Assembly: GCA_023897205.1 (NCBI GenBank)
Contig: JAHWDD010000008.1
Coordinates: 2,852,001-2,916,000 of the forward strand
Source: Exophiala sp. HKRS030
Taxonomy: Eukaryota; Ascomycota; Eurotiomycetes; Chaetothyriales; Herpotrichiellaceae
Length of the DNA: 64,000 nt
Direction of reading: 5' to 3'
The first letter of the stretch is position 1. The number at the start of each line of letters is the position of its first letter. The position numbers were made by a program, and so were the translations under genes. Of this stretch, positions 22,352-33,478 are shown piece after piece. The notes under the pieces were generated by a model that was given only the letters and a program-made list of their open reading frames with translations, searched no databases and was not told the DNA's origin.

Positions 22352-24016
22352 ATGGAGAAACTCATCGAGAACGGCGACGGACAGCTGACGATCCAAAACC
22401 TCCCCCACCCACCAAACGAGCGCCGACGGGTACGCTGAGCAAAGAACAGAAAGAAGAACAAAGACACCTTGCGGAAGCGCGCAAGAAATATGGTCGTGGT
22501 CGACCTGTGCGGGTGAACGAGGTCAAGGACAAGAAACTACGTGCAAACCTCAAACGTATCGAGAACAAATACCGCTCAGCCGTGCTGAACGCCAAAGACG
22601 CCGAGATCTTGTATGAGAACACCGAGGGTTTCCTGCAGCCGGAGACTGAACTTGAGAAAACGTACAAAGTCCGACAGGAGGATGTACTGGACGCCGTCGG
22701 TGTGCAGCAGGCCAAAAAGTCGATCGAGTTTAACTTGGATTTGGGCCCGTACACGGCAAACTACACGAGGAATGGGAGGAGTTTGCTGCTAGCTGGACGG
22801 AAAGGTCATATTGCGACATGTGACTGGCGCGATGGGAAGCCAGGATGCGAACTTCATCTCAACGAGACTGTGAGAGATGCGAAGTGGCTGCACAATGATC
22901 AATATTTTGCGGTGGCGCAGAAAAAACACACTTATATCTACGACCATGCAGGTGTGGAGATCCACTGTCTCAGGAAATATGTCGAGACCACACATTTGGA
23001 ATTCCTACCTTATCACTTCCTCTTGGCCGGAATAGAGAACAGTGGGTTTCTACGATATACAGATACATCAACAGGTCAGATCGTGTCCGAGTATTCCACA
23101 CGCAAGGGTGCACCAACGGCGCTCACGCAAAACCAATACAACGCCATTCTACACGTGGGACACCAGAACGGCACCGTGTCATTATGGTCTCCCAACTCGA
23201 CGACTCCCCTAGTCAAGATCCAATCCAACTCTGGCCCGTCCGATCGATCGGAATCGACCGTTCGGGCCACTACATGCTCTGCGGGGGCAAGACCTCCGTC
23301 TCAAACTCTGGGACATCCGAGCCATGAAGGAAGTGCACTCGTACACGACACGCCAACCAGCATCATCCATCTCCATCTCCGACCGAGGCCTGGCCGCGAT
23401 CGGCACCGGCACCGGCGTGACGATCTGGAAAGACCTCTTCACGACCTCAACAACACGCGACCCATCGAAGATCCAATCACCATACCTCAATTGGGGCAAC
23501 ACCGGGCGCCGCATCGAGCGCGTACAGTTCTGCCCATTCGACGACATCCTGGGGATTTCCCACGCGCAAGGGTTCAGCAGCATCATCGTGCCGGGCGCAG
23601 GCGAAGCCAACTACGACGCACTGGAAGTCAACCCGTACGAGACGACCAAACAACGGCAAGAAACCGAAGTCAAATCGCTGCTGACGAAACTGCAACCCGA
23701 GACGATCGCGCTGGATCCCAACTTCATCGGCAACCTGGACATGCGCAGCGCGGAGCAACGGGCGCGCGAGAAGGATCTGGACAGCCCTGCGGCCGATCCG
23801 CTGGCAAAGTTGAAGGAGAAGAACCGCATGAGAGGAAAGAATAGCGCGTTGAGGAGACATCTGCGGAAGAAGGGCGGGAAGAATATCATCGATGAGAAGA
23901 GGATGCGCCTCGAGGAGTTGAAGAAGGAGAGCTCCGAGAGGCATAGGTTGAAGGTGCAGAGGGAAAAGGTCGAGTTTGGTCCGGCTTTGGCGAGGTTTGT
24001 TAGAAAGGGTCCGTAG
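22352..24016 (+). CDS. utp7: U3 snoRNP / small-subunit processome protein Utp7 (BING4), with apparent single-base losses
   Basis: WD-repeat protein of the 90S pre-ribosome, required for 18S rRNA maturation in the nucleolus. The product is recognisable end to end: LAEARKKYGRGR and LKRIENKYRSAVLNAKDAEI in the N-terminus, WD repeats, and the BING4 C-terminal domain (GVTIWKDLFT, RIERVQFCPFDD, FSSIIVPGAGEANYDALEVN, ALDPNFIGN). The protein lies in three frames: about 22361-23238, 23239-23291 and 23291-24016. The switches are explained by one missing base at CCGTCC (expected Gly-Pro-Val-Arg) and one at GGCAAGAC (expected Gly-Lys-Asp-Leu). A third loss after the AAA at 22358-22360 would place ATG 22352 in frame. 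Corrected length is about 555 residues, normal for Utp7. An alternative start is an exon at 22247-22262 spliced over 89 nt. As the gene is essential and single-copy in yeast, sequence error is likelier than decay. Confidence 0.88.
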
Positions 24017-24258
24017 ATAGATATCGAAATACGTGGTGTGAAGTTGAACTGGCTCGGTGGGGTCTGATGAATGTCTATATACGTCTGCGAGGTGTGGTAT
24101 TGTCCATTTCTCCCTCGATATGATTATGCAGTCAGTCTACTGGTCTGTTTGTCTCATCTCATGTCGTGACGTTGGAGCGAAGTCCCCGTATCGCCCCATG
24201 GACGACTTCAACCAGCGCCCACATCCTATACTTCCCGCACACTCTATCCAAAGTCCAA
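24017..24258. other. short spacer between convergent genes
   Basis: 242 bp between the stop codons of Utp7 (plus) and UreG (minus); it must hold both polyadenylation regions. Confidence 0.6.
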
Positions 24259-25125
24259 CTACTCACTTGTGTCATGAGGAACAGGCGTATATCTCGTGAC
24301 CGTAGCCTGAGGACCACTTCCCCGAACAGCGCCTTTGCTCCACCTCCGCCGACTCTCGAGATAGCCGTCGGTGCTCTTCCATGCACTCAAGATCATATCG
24401 ACCGTCTCTTTAACACCGACACCATGCTTGACCACACCTCTCACCACGGGTCCACCTTCTCTGATTTTCCGGGCCTCGAATTCCATTAAATCCACATCCG
24501 CACCAACCGCAGTGGACAGGTCACACTTGTTGATGACCAACAGGTCACTTCCTGTAATACCGGGCCCTCCTTTCCTAGGTACTTTGTCTCCACCAGCGAC
24601 GTCAATGACATAGATGATGAAATCGGCCAATTCCCTCGAGTAGTTCGCGGCCAGGTTATCACCACCGCTCTCGATAAGTAAGATATCAGTCTGAAATTTT
24701 GCATGCAAGCCTTGCAAGGCGAGCAGGTTGGCTGAGATGTCCTCGCGCACAGCTGCGTGCGGACAACCGCCGGTCTCGATGGCGACAATGCGGTCGGGTG
24801 TCAGAGCGCCATGTTTGGTCAGGAACTCAGCGTCTTCACGGGTGAAGATGTCGTTGGTCACGGCGGCGATGTTGTATTCTCGCCGCAGAGCCAGACATAG
24901 TTCTAGCATCAGGGCTGTCTTCCCAGAGCCCACGGGCCCGCCGATGCCCACGGTGAAGGCCCGATCGCTGAAGTCCCGTCCTTCGCTAATGGGCATTTCT
25001 CGATCCAGGTATGAGCCTGGGCCGTTGTAGATTTCGTGGGTGTGGCCGTGAGGCGGTGCGGCGCTGGCGGCATGGTCGTGTGAATGGGAGTGAGACGGGC
25101 CTCCGTCGTGCGAGTGTGTTGCCAT
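24259..25125 (-). CDS. ureG: urease accessory GTPase UreG
   Basis: SIMIBI-class GTPase that, with UreD and UreF, delivers nickel to the urease active site in the cytosol. Intronless, 288 residues, starting at ATG 25125. The N-terminal 31 residues form a His-rich tail ([17 protein letters not shown] and HGHTHE) typical of eukaryotic UreG and probably nickel-binding. The P-loop GPVGSGKT is at 63-70. The [12 protein letters not shown] block is near 90-102, and the metal-binding Cys-Pro-His motif (ETGGCPH) is at 121-123. The [10 protein letters not shown] switch and the guanine-specificity motif NKCD follow. The C-terminal 35 residues after [10 protein letters not shown] are basic and low in similarity to the bacterial protein; a missed 3' intron there is possible but not required. 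Urease itself is not in this window. Confidence 0.95.
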   Translation of the reverse strand: MATHSHDGGPSHSHSHDHAASAAPPHGHTHEIYNGPGSYLDREMPISEGRDFSDRAFTVGIGGPVGSGKTALMLELCLALRREYNIAAVTNDIFTREDAEFLTKHGALTPDRIVAIETGGCPHAAVREDISANLLALQGLHAKFQTDILLIESGGDNLAANYSRELADFIIYVIDVAGGDKVPRKGGPGITGSDLLVINKCDLSTAVGADVDLMEFEARKIREGGPVVRGVVKHGVGVKETVDMILSAWKSTDGYLESRRRWSKGAVRGSGPQATVTRYTPVPHDTSE

Positions 25126-26312
25126 GGTTGGTATGGTCTTTGCTGTGGGACGGAGGTAGAATGGTGTCAAGGAGAGGTGGGTGGAATGTTGGGATCGAAG
25201 GCGTCGACGGTGGTCAGGAAGTAGTAGCGGCTTTTCGTGTCCCAAGGCCTTTTATCTTATTGTGCTGGTGTCCGGAGTAGCGGACGGACTAGAGGAGAGG
25301 TGGAGGGTTGGAGTTTGATTCAACGATGGTGTTCTTCAGGTTTCTGGGCGGCTTTCGTATTGACTCCGAATCTCTGGCGACTGGCTGCAGAAGTGTTTTG
25401 TGTTTTTGGAGTGGCAGAGAGGTGTATCGAGCAAACTAATAAGGGAATCTGGTTGTCGAGAGGTATTATTTCCTTGACAATCAGTATAGGCAGTGAGGGG
25501 CATGTTTGTCCAAAATTCTTGCCAGATACCAACAACCAAGGGGATTACCCGCATGGCATGAGATAGGGACATCATGTACTTTGGTAACTCCTTAAGCCTT
25601 GATGACCTCCCTACTTACAACTACTCAGGTTCATTAGAGCTTAATCACGGAGGTATCTAGGACTTACTTGGAGCGAAGTTCTACGTATCTTTCTACGTCT
25701 GAGAGGGGCAGATACCCAACTGAGTTGGCCAGGTCTTCCAAGCTCGTCAGGCAAGCCTTGCGGAATCCAATCTCACCTAGGCCAGATCGTCGACCATCTA
25801 CATATATGCTGCCACCATAGGCATTCGATCTCGACATCCATGAAACAGATAGGCTACAGCTAATCTTCTCTTTATGTGGCCCGTGATATAAGGCCTCTCG
25901 GCCGACCCGCAGAGTGCGGATACGTTGCAGAAGCGAGACAGACCGTAGATATCAAGTAAGCAGGTATCCGACCTTGACGGGCCGTGCAGTATACACAGGT
26001 AAATAGTCAAGATTATAGAATATCGTCATCATTGAACTTCGGGAATATATGGCAAAGGCCTACCACGGGGATCACACCTGATAAAAACTGAATCCGATGA
26101 GCCGTCGCCTGCAGATTCTAGACAGCCTCCAGATGATCGAGCTACACGATTTAAAATAAGTACCTGAAGTATATACTCAATTCTAGCATATAGACATCAC
26201 CTCCGCTTTCCAAATCTCCCCTCCCGCCTCAAGGCTCACCATAACCACACATCAAATCCACAATTGACATCTACATATCGAACTCCCTCTCAAGTCCCAA
26301 CTCCATTTCACC
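25126..26312. other. intergenic, no supported gene
   Basis: About 1.2 kb with only short overlapping frames. Contains the UreG promoter and, from about 26200, a CT-rich leader for the Dabb gene. Confidence 0.5.
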
Positions 26313-26723
26313 ATGACAATTGTCCACATCGTTCTTTTCAAACTCAAGGCTTCACTAAGTGATGACGAGAGAAAGGCCGTAAGTGGGGACTTCCTCACTC
26401 CTCCACCATCATCCAATTATTCAAACCCACAACTGATATAATTTCCTCATTAAAAGGTATGTGACGACATGCTGGGCCTGAAAGACTCTTGTATCCACCC
26501 GACGAGCAATAAACCATACATTGTCTCGTCGTCAGGTGGCGTTGACAATAGTCCCGAGGGTGCTCAAGGCGGGTTTACCCACGGCTTTGTTGTCGAGTTT
26601 GCGTCGAAAGAGGATAGGGACTACTATGTCTCCAAAGACCCAGTGCATCAGGCGTTTGGTACAAAGAATGGTTCGAAGTGGGATGATGTCCGGGTGATTG
26701 ATTATGAAAAAGGGGTTTACTGA
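26313..26723 (+). CDS. stress-responsive A/B-barrel (Dabb) domain protein
   Basis: Small dimeric alpha/beta-barrel protein of the Dabb superfamily. Members include plant stress proteins and polyketide or olivetolic-acid cyclases, but many fungal ones have no known role. Two exons, 26313-26378 and 26457-26723, with a 78-nt GT-AG intron, give 110 residues, the usual size for one domain. It starts MTIVHIVLFKLK, the characteristic first beta strand, and ends KDPVHQAFGTKN... with the final strand VRVIDYEKGVY. The GFTHGFVVEFASKEDRDYYV stretch is the diagnostic middle strand-helix. No signal peptide. It is convergent with Isa1, only 92 bp between stops. No biosynthetic partners are nearby, so a stress-protein role is more likely than cyclase, but this is not shown by sequence. 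Confidence 0.9.
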
Positions 26724-26815
26724 GCTTGTGTCGCATAGCATTGTACAAACTCCCGGCATGTGTAGATGATTGATGATTATATTATATAGCAATGCACAAT
26801 CTTTCATCCCGCTTT

Positions 26816-27570
26816 CTATGATACGCTGAAAGACTCGCCACATCCACATTGCTCGGTGATGTTTGGGTTCTTGAACACAAACCTAGCGCTCAGCTTGTCC
26901 TCCATCCAGTCCATCTCACTTCCAATGATGCTGAACAAGGCCTTGCTGTCGATCAATACCTTGACTCCATCCTTCTCCACCACTTCGTCAAATGCACCAG
27001 CTTTGTCCACGTATTCCAGGTGGTATGCCAGACCCGAACACCCTCGGTTCTTGACTCCCACTCTGATCATCTTCGGTTCAGGTTGATCGAGCAGTTCTCG
27101 GAGATGTAGTACTGCTGTGGGTGTAATCGACATTGCCGCCTTTCTCGGACGTAGTTTCGTCCGTCGGGCTTCTTTGTCTCTGTTGATTCTGCTGGTTTCG
27201 GCGCTTCCACGGGCTTTGATTTTTGTGCCTCTCGTTCTGGTACACTTATGCTTGCTGCTTCTTGAAGGGTACCCTGGTGACCCTGGAATGGATTTGTAGG
27301 CTTCGTGTCTTTTAGTTGTGGCTTGGGCCCGGCGATAGAAGTGTCAGGAATGTTGGTGTTTCGTGGCGGAAGAGGGAAGTCTGCTGGGAGGCTGTGAGGT
27401 TGATATGCTGGGGTGGTATATAGTTCTCTCTTGGAAGACTGTCTAGCAATTCTGCTAGATGAGAATGTTCGAAATACATGCGAGCAGGAACGCGCCGTCG
27501 AGGCGGTCGCCAGTGCGCGAAAGAAGGTGGCGGATGACGTCGTTGCCGGGAGAAGGTATGCACCGGACAT
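26816..27570 (-). CDS. isa1: mitochondrial iron-sulfur assembly protein Isa1 (apparent single-base loss)
   Basis: A-type carrier of the mitochondrial Fe-S cluster machinery, acting with Isa2 and Iba57 in making 4Fe-4S clusters for aconitase, lipoate synthase and others. The C-terminal frame (26816 to about 27141) encodes the whole domain: the cluster-binding cysteine in KNRGCSGLAYHLEYV (about residue 178), ALFSIIGSEMDW, and CGCGESF (Cys 242 and 244), with the typical 63-residue spacing. The N-terminal frame (about 27144-27570) starts at a real ATG with an Arg/Ser-rich mitochondrial presequence (FRALATASTARS) and a low-complexity linker. The two frames meet at GAGAAAGGCGG (minus strand, around 27141-27143); one extra A gives Arg-Glu-Lys-Ala-Ala-Met and a 251-residue protein. 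I see no GT-AG intron that would do the same. Initiation at the inner Met would lose the targeting signal. Confidence 0.9.
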
Positions 27571-28291
27571 GGTCGTCGGTATGTTGAATCGGGATTATGG
27601 AGTGATCATCTGCTCTGAATCATGAGGTTGGGGTATGATGCGAGTACCGAGTACACTGATTGAGTTGGTATAATGAATGGAAAGTTGGAATATTGAGAAG
27701 AGTTGAGAGGTAGTTGGTTGAGGTCATTTGGATATGGCAGAGTCACAAACTACGCCTGCAACTTGCCCGAGTTTTGTCAGCCGAACCCGACTTTGTCCAC
27801 GTCCGGCGATTCGGTTATTCCAGGCCGCGAGGCGAGGAATGCCAAGGAATGCCAAGGCATCGCTCCTCTGTCCAATCACAGTCAGGCCATTAGAATCCCC
27901 CTTCCAACACTTGCTTGCCATGTTTCATTGCTTCCACCATCAACTTCGACCATCATCAATCTCGACAATTGAGACTGAAATGTTGTCTACGGACGAAGGA
28001 GAGCAACTAACCACCCAAACTATATGTTCAGACCTTGCCAAAAGATCCCACCTTGGTGATCTTGCTCACAATGCCCGCCATCCAATGACCGTTTTAACGC
28101 CAAGAACAGACTCGTCTGCCTTCAACTTTCTCTATCATTGGTATCATTTCAATAGACCAACTCACCAGAGTTTCAATATCTGATGCTCCAATTTCATAAT
28201 CATCACAATCCGATCTGTGTATTCCCCATCATATGATGCTTTTTGAAAAACTGTTCATATCCACTCTGTGCATTTGCACCTCGTCTCCCTG
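27571..28291. other. divergent promoter region, Isa1 / ARMH3-like
   Basis: 720 bp between divergent start codons. A 151-codon plus-strand frame (27728-28183) shows no family signal. A GGAATGCCAA direct repeat lies at about 27836-27858. Confidence 0.5.
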
Positions 28292-30354
28292 ATGGACTCA
28301 CCCCTGACCCAACAATTACGCCCGGATTCATTCGAACCCAAGATTGTCCAACTTTATCTGCACCTTTTCAATGTGCTCGCTAATGATGATGCCGATGATT
28401 CAATTCCCTCGGAGGGCTTTTGGAGGGAGTTCTTCTTGCTCAAACCAGACAAGCAAAAGTTGTACGATATCCTCGAACCAATGACCGCTTTTGATCTGCT
28501 CCACATGCAGGTACGCTCAGCCTCGCCTGCTTCAACCTCTCTCCCACTAAACAAACTCCGCTAGACTCAGATGCAAGTCTTCTTCAAACGATCAATCATC
28601 GAAGCTGGGTCTGGAATAAGCCCGAGGAACGAGAATGCTCTTGAGGTAGGACTTTTGTTCTTGACCGTGAAAATCTTCTCTGACGCAAGAAGAACCTTAC
28701 AGCATTCTTGTGCGCCATTTTCTACAAGAAATATCCAAATCCGAATACAGATGTTATCGAGGTGCTTGCTGGATTGAATGCGATTGACAAATTGATGTCC
28801 GACCTGGTTCACGGGTTGGAATCAATCATTCGACAAGCCGGCAGTCTTTCCTTTCGCACCAAAGCCCTAGATACTGTATTGGCGTTGGTCGCGGGTGGGT
28901 TTCATACCAGTCTTGTGTCCTATTTCATGCATAAAGACCTGTTTTCGGCTTTGATGAAGGTAGGTCACTGATGGCTCACCATAAGCTTCTTCTTTGCTCA
29001 CCTCCAGCAGTACGTACACGATGTTCATACTAGTACGACAGGCACAACAACACTCAAAGCATTCGTTCTCATTGGAGTCTTATCAAGCTACAACAAATTC
29101 GAATCACAAAACGTCTACCAAAACCGCCTTGAGGATTTCGTGAACGACGAGACAATACAAGTTCTTGTCCAGCAATCTGCCACAGTGTTTCTCCACATTC
29201 GAGATCGATATGTAGAAGCCCAGGACGACTATCCTCCACCATGGAACTTGAGCTCCACCCTGACGTTGGTCGGACTTCGCAGTCTTTCCACGGACGCCAA
29301 CAAACCGTTGCCTCCTACAGAAGAGGAAGCCAAAGCTCGATTCTCGTCGCTACCAGAGTACGACGCCTCGTCGATCCTGTCACTGTACTCGTTCGTACAG
29401 GCCAACAAACTCTTCGCTGCAAATCTGCTGAATCTACCGGCCGAGAAGGACAAACAAGCTCCCTTTGCGACCTTTTTATCGTCGACATCTTACATATCTC
29501 ACCATGCATACCGAGGTGCGCGCCAGTCCACCTACGCAGTGTTAAGTCTCCTATCGTTAAGAATCATGATCGAAGACTCCATACTAGCCAAGAAAATCTG
29601 CTCGACGGATTCAAAACTGACGGTTCGGCTATGTCGCCAAAGACCACCCCATCTCCCTCTCGTCACGTCTGCCCGTGCACCGGCAGCCGCGATCCTCGAC
29701 TTGTGCACAGATATACTCAGCCACAACCTCCGCAAGAGACTAGACGTCCAACTCTACGGGCTGGCTCTGGGAATCATTCTCCGGGTCGTGACATACCTGG
29801 AGCAATACAAGATCCGCCTACAACATCACTGGGCCTACATCTGGGGCTCGCTCATCTCTCTCATGAGATTCCTGACCCAATACGCGAACGACCTGAAATA
29901 CCTGCGCGGCATCCACGAAGACGTGTGTAACGTGCTCGCCAGCCTCGCTGCATTCTGCCTGACCAAAGGCGACGGCTTCCTCCCAGACCCAGCCAGCTTC
30001 GACGACCTGTTCTACAAGCTCATCGAAGCCAACGACGTGCTACTGAAGTTCAAGCAATCATACTGCGCCGACGCGGCGTCATCGTCCTCAAACAACCTCA
30101 ACAAATCCGTCGAGGCGCTGATCAGCGTGTCTACGCACTACCACGACCTGCTACAAGCGCAACACGGCAGGAAAACACATCAGTCTCCGGCGGCGATACA
30201 GAAGGTCATCAAGGAGGGCTACGAGACGCTCAATCTCGAGGCGCACGATGGCTTTGGACAGTGGGAACGCTGGCGCGAGAGTAATTGGAAGGCCGACGTG
30301 AAGAAGATGATCCGCGTCGCTGTCGAAGATGCGAGACTCCTGGCTTTGCGCTGA
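28292..30354 (+). CDS. armadillo-like helical protein, ARMH3/C10orf76 (DUF1741) homologue
   Basis: Homologue of human ARMH3 (C10orf76), a helical-repeat protein that works with GBF1 and PI4KB at the Golgi. Older annotations call fungal members UPF0588/DUF1741. Four exons: 28292-28510, 28565-28645, 28693-28959 and 29008-30354, about 637 residues. Diagnostic stretches are EGFWREFFLL (exon 1), NLTAFLCAIFYKKYPN (created exactly by the 28645/28693 splice), GGFHTSLVSYFMHKDLF, and YNKFESQNVYQNRLEDFVND in exon 4. ATG 28292 is preferred over an upstream GTG. The exon-4 acceptor is CAGCAG, a tandem NAGNAG site, so isoforms differing by one Gln (MKQYVHD or MKYVHD) are expected. The rest is predicted all-alpha with no signal peptide. 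Confidence 0.88.
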
Positions 30355-33300
30355 TGAGTGCTGATGTGGACAGTGACAGTGACAGTGATAGTGACAGTGA
30401 TGATGATGGTTACGGTATCTGCTCTCGTTGCCCTCTCCCTCCCCCTCCATATTGCGAACAACATCCGGGACAAGTAGGCAAAGTACCCCTACATATGCAC
30501 TGTTGCTGGGGTGTCTGCATATCGCATCCCATTTGAAAGTAGCGGTGGTTGAAGAACACACCCAGCAGACCTACAGTATGCATTGTCAGATCGATAGTCA
30601 TTGATGCAAATAAATCTGTATCCCTGGATTCCTGGGGTGGTAGCTTTGTTAGGCCGTGACTTGTATCATGTATGTAAGCACTGGTCAGATTGAGTTGTGC
30701 GGATGGGGTCGCGTCTATGTAAGTAAGTCCCTTCTATACGGCGCCAAAAAATACGTTAGGCGTTCGAGCCTGAATAAGACCCTCGCCGGCCAACAGACTG
30801 ATTACAATTGATCAGCAGGTTATTGTTGCCATCGTGTCAGAATGAAACTGTGCCCGAGACACGGTCACGTGGAATGTTTGGTGTCAAACGGTGCACGGTG
30901 GACCCCATTGGGCTCGACTCACTAGCGCCGGACGTCTAAGATGGGCACGGATGGGTATTTGGGTCATAGCGATCTCGCGCCCCTCCTTGTTGCCCCCTCT
31001 CCTACACCCCAAGCGGCCCCTCCAGGTAGAAAGGCACTTTGGGATACGTACTGCAGACCATACCATATGTCGCTCATATCGGACTTCGGGTACGCAGTAT
31101 TCCAGGAGCATCTTGGTATACATCTCACAGATTACGAGTACGAGCGCCTTATTGATGGAGGAATGAATAATCTTGGTGCAGAGTACAAAGGATCTGTCCT
31201 CACTCCTGCCTGGCGCTCCTGAAGGCTGGAGGCTGAAGGCTGATAGGGCACACTTTAACGGGGTTGCTGAGGTCAGATATTGATCAGTCTCAGCCAAGGT
31301 AGCGAGGTTGTGGCCTTGGGCTTTGGGGCTATGGCGAAAGGGGAGCCTTACTTGGAGATTTCGGTTGTCAGAGTGCCGACGGTAGCCTCACCGCCTTGTC
31401 GACTGGAAATTCGAGGAAAAGCCACAGGCTCGGCATATGCGCCTTCCTCAACAGAAATTTGGGGTTGAATGATTTTCTTCTCTGAGAGGAGGCCGGGGAG
31501 ACTCGACCACTGGACTTGTACGATCCCCAAAGACACAGGGCATTTTAAACCACGGACTTAGACCTGTCGTACAAGTAGGAGAACATTGTCCGGAGAGTGT
31601 TGAACGCTACCATCATAGCCCGCAACATCATAGCGGAGGAGGGGTGCGTACCAAATTCCCGGTGACTAAATCGGACACCGTGGTCAGTGGATCTGGTTCG
31701 TGGACATCCAGACTCCAGATTTGACAAGCCAAGGAATAGCACAAAGAACTATAGCGCCAGAACTAAAAGGAGACAAGCCCCTGAGTTCCTGGCGCTTGAC
31801 CCCTTGAGTCCCTGGTGAGGACGCCCCGGCCACCCACGACTGCCTCGGTGCCCTTTGAGGTAAAGGTTAAGTAAATAGTACCCTAGTAAAGAGTCAGCAC
31901 AAGGGAGATCAGCCTTGGCGGCATATCAAGTAGGGACTTTCAGATCCTCATTCATCAGAATTTGTCCTTTTCTCATTCAGAGGCGTCAATGGCGATGCTT
32001 CGAATACGCTTGTGGACAAAGCTTCATTTCCATAGCTTGCTTGAAAGATACGAAAGACCCTGAATTTCGCAGCCTTAAATCCTTGAGCCCGCAGACCTGT
32101 TGACCGCCAAAGTTGGGTGCTTATCACGCCGACCAGGCCGCTCTGGTATGGCCTATCTTGAGTCTTCACAAGCCATCCTACACTTGTTTTGATCGTCAAT
32201 CTTCAGAACTGTTTGTCGTTAGTCGATAGGCGAGCTGACCCTAAATCTGACAATGCCATTAGGGAAAGGTTGGAGAGACCGCAGTCGCCTCTTGATTCCT
32301 AGGTCCACAAGGTAAGCAAACATGCAGGAACAGGTACAAAGATGCGACCAGTAATGTTCGTCTGGTCAAGGCCTTATCACTGATATACGGGAACTGCTTG
32401 CTCAGGGCCGACAAGGGCCACGAAGAGATCAGGCATTGGATTCAATCTGTTTCACGAGCCCAAGCATTTTCGTGGCACTGGAATATCCACATCGTGTACG
32501 TCTGCGGTTAGTACATGACACCTAAGTGCATGGCAGTAATGAACTATGGTCCATCGTATAGTGAGGAGCATGGCACCTACATGCATGGTAGGAGTTTTCC
32601 AGGAAATCACTCGTAAGGGAGGGTCGGGATTTGATCCCCACGTCTTGGTAAAACGGTGAGAGACGCTGAATTTGGACGCCTCAGTGAGGCTGCATACGGA
32701 GTACGGAGAAGTCTGCAACCGTACTTGGTACTGTGAGTGTGTTGTTGGTGCAGGAGTCCAGGAGATATGGAGTCGAGACTTGAAAGTCACGAGTTAGTCA
32801 CGACTTGTACGACGATGAGTTTTGAACTTTTGATAAACAAGACAATGCCAAAGGGAAGGGGCCATCGGGATTGCTGCGCCCGACCATTGCTCTTGCCCTG
32901 TCCTTGCATCACCAGTGGCAGGCAGTAAGTACTCCGGTCGCACCTGCAAACTGCAGTGCTGTATGTACGTCCTGGCTCCTTACCGTCCTTGCCTACGGGA
33001 AGCCTCTTGGACTAGCTTGCGGCTGATGAACCTCTAAATAGAACTATGGCCACCCTAAAGGCTAAAAACTGCATGCCCACTGTCCACTAGGGCCTCGGGC
33101 CACTACTGCTGCCCACCACCGCCCAGAGCCACTACTGCCCACACTCCACGGTGCCTTTTGGCCCTAATCGGACCCTGGTCCGCCCTTGTCCCTGTCGTGT
33201 TCTCGTCGTGCTGTCGCGTGGTGGGTCCTTCCTGCCCATGCACCGTGGCCAGTCTGCACCTTCCCCTCCAAACAACAAAAAAAACAGTTGTCTCCTATCA

Positions 33301-33478
33301 TCAACTCTTTTTAAATTGACCCTTACATCTCCGTCTTCTCAGGACTTCGATTGCTTGTATATACTCTTTCACCTCCCCTCTACCTACTTTTCACTCTATT
33401 CATTCTTGTCATCGACAAATCTCACACTTCACCACTCGATATACCTCGATTACACAACTACAAAACCACACCGCCATT
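30355..33478. other. gene-poor 3.1-kb region
   Basis: No supported gene. Contents: a GTGACA stutter just after the ARMH3-like stop; a 93-codon plus-strand frame (30941-31222) that I could not place; one TACGGAGTA 9-mer (32695-32703); and from about 33130 a CT-rich stretch that is the probable promoter and leader of the THN reductase. Nothing resembles an intact transposon. Confidence 0.5.
30369..30409. repeat. imperfect hexamer repeat GTGACA/GTGATG
   Basis: About six imperfect copies of a GTGACA-type hexamer immediately 3' of the preceding stop codon, in the 3' UTR. Confidence 0.85.

Noticed and set aside
30755..30800. tRNA-like GCGTTCGAGCCT (B-box-like) sequence
   Set aside because: No acceptor stem, D-arm or anticodon arm can be paired around it.
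30941..31222. 93-codon plus-strand frame in the gene-poor region
   Set aside because: ATG start, but unplaced and overlapped by equally long frames on the other strand.
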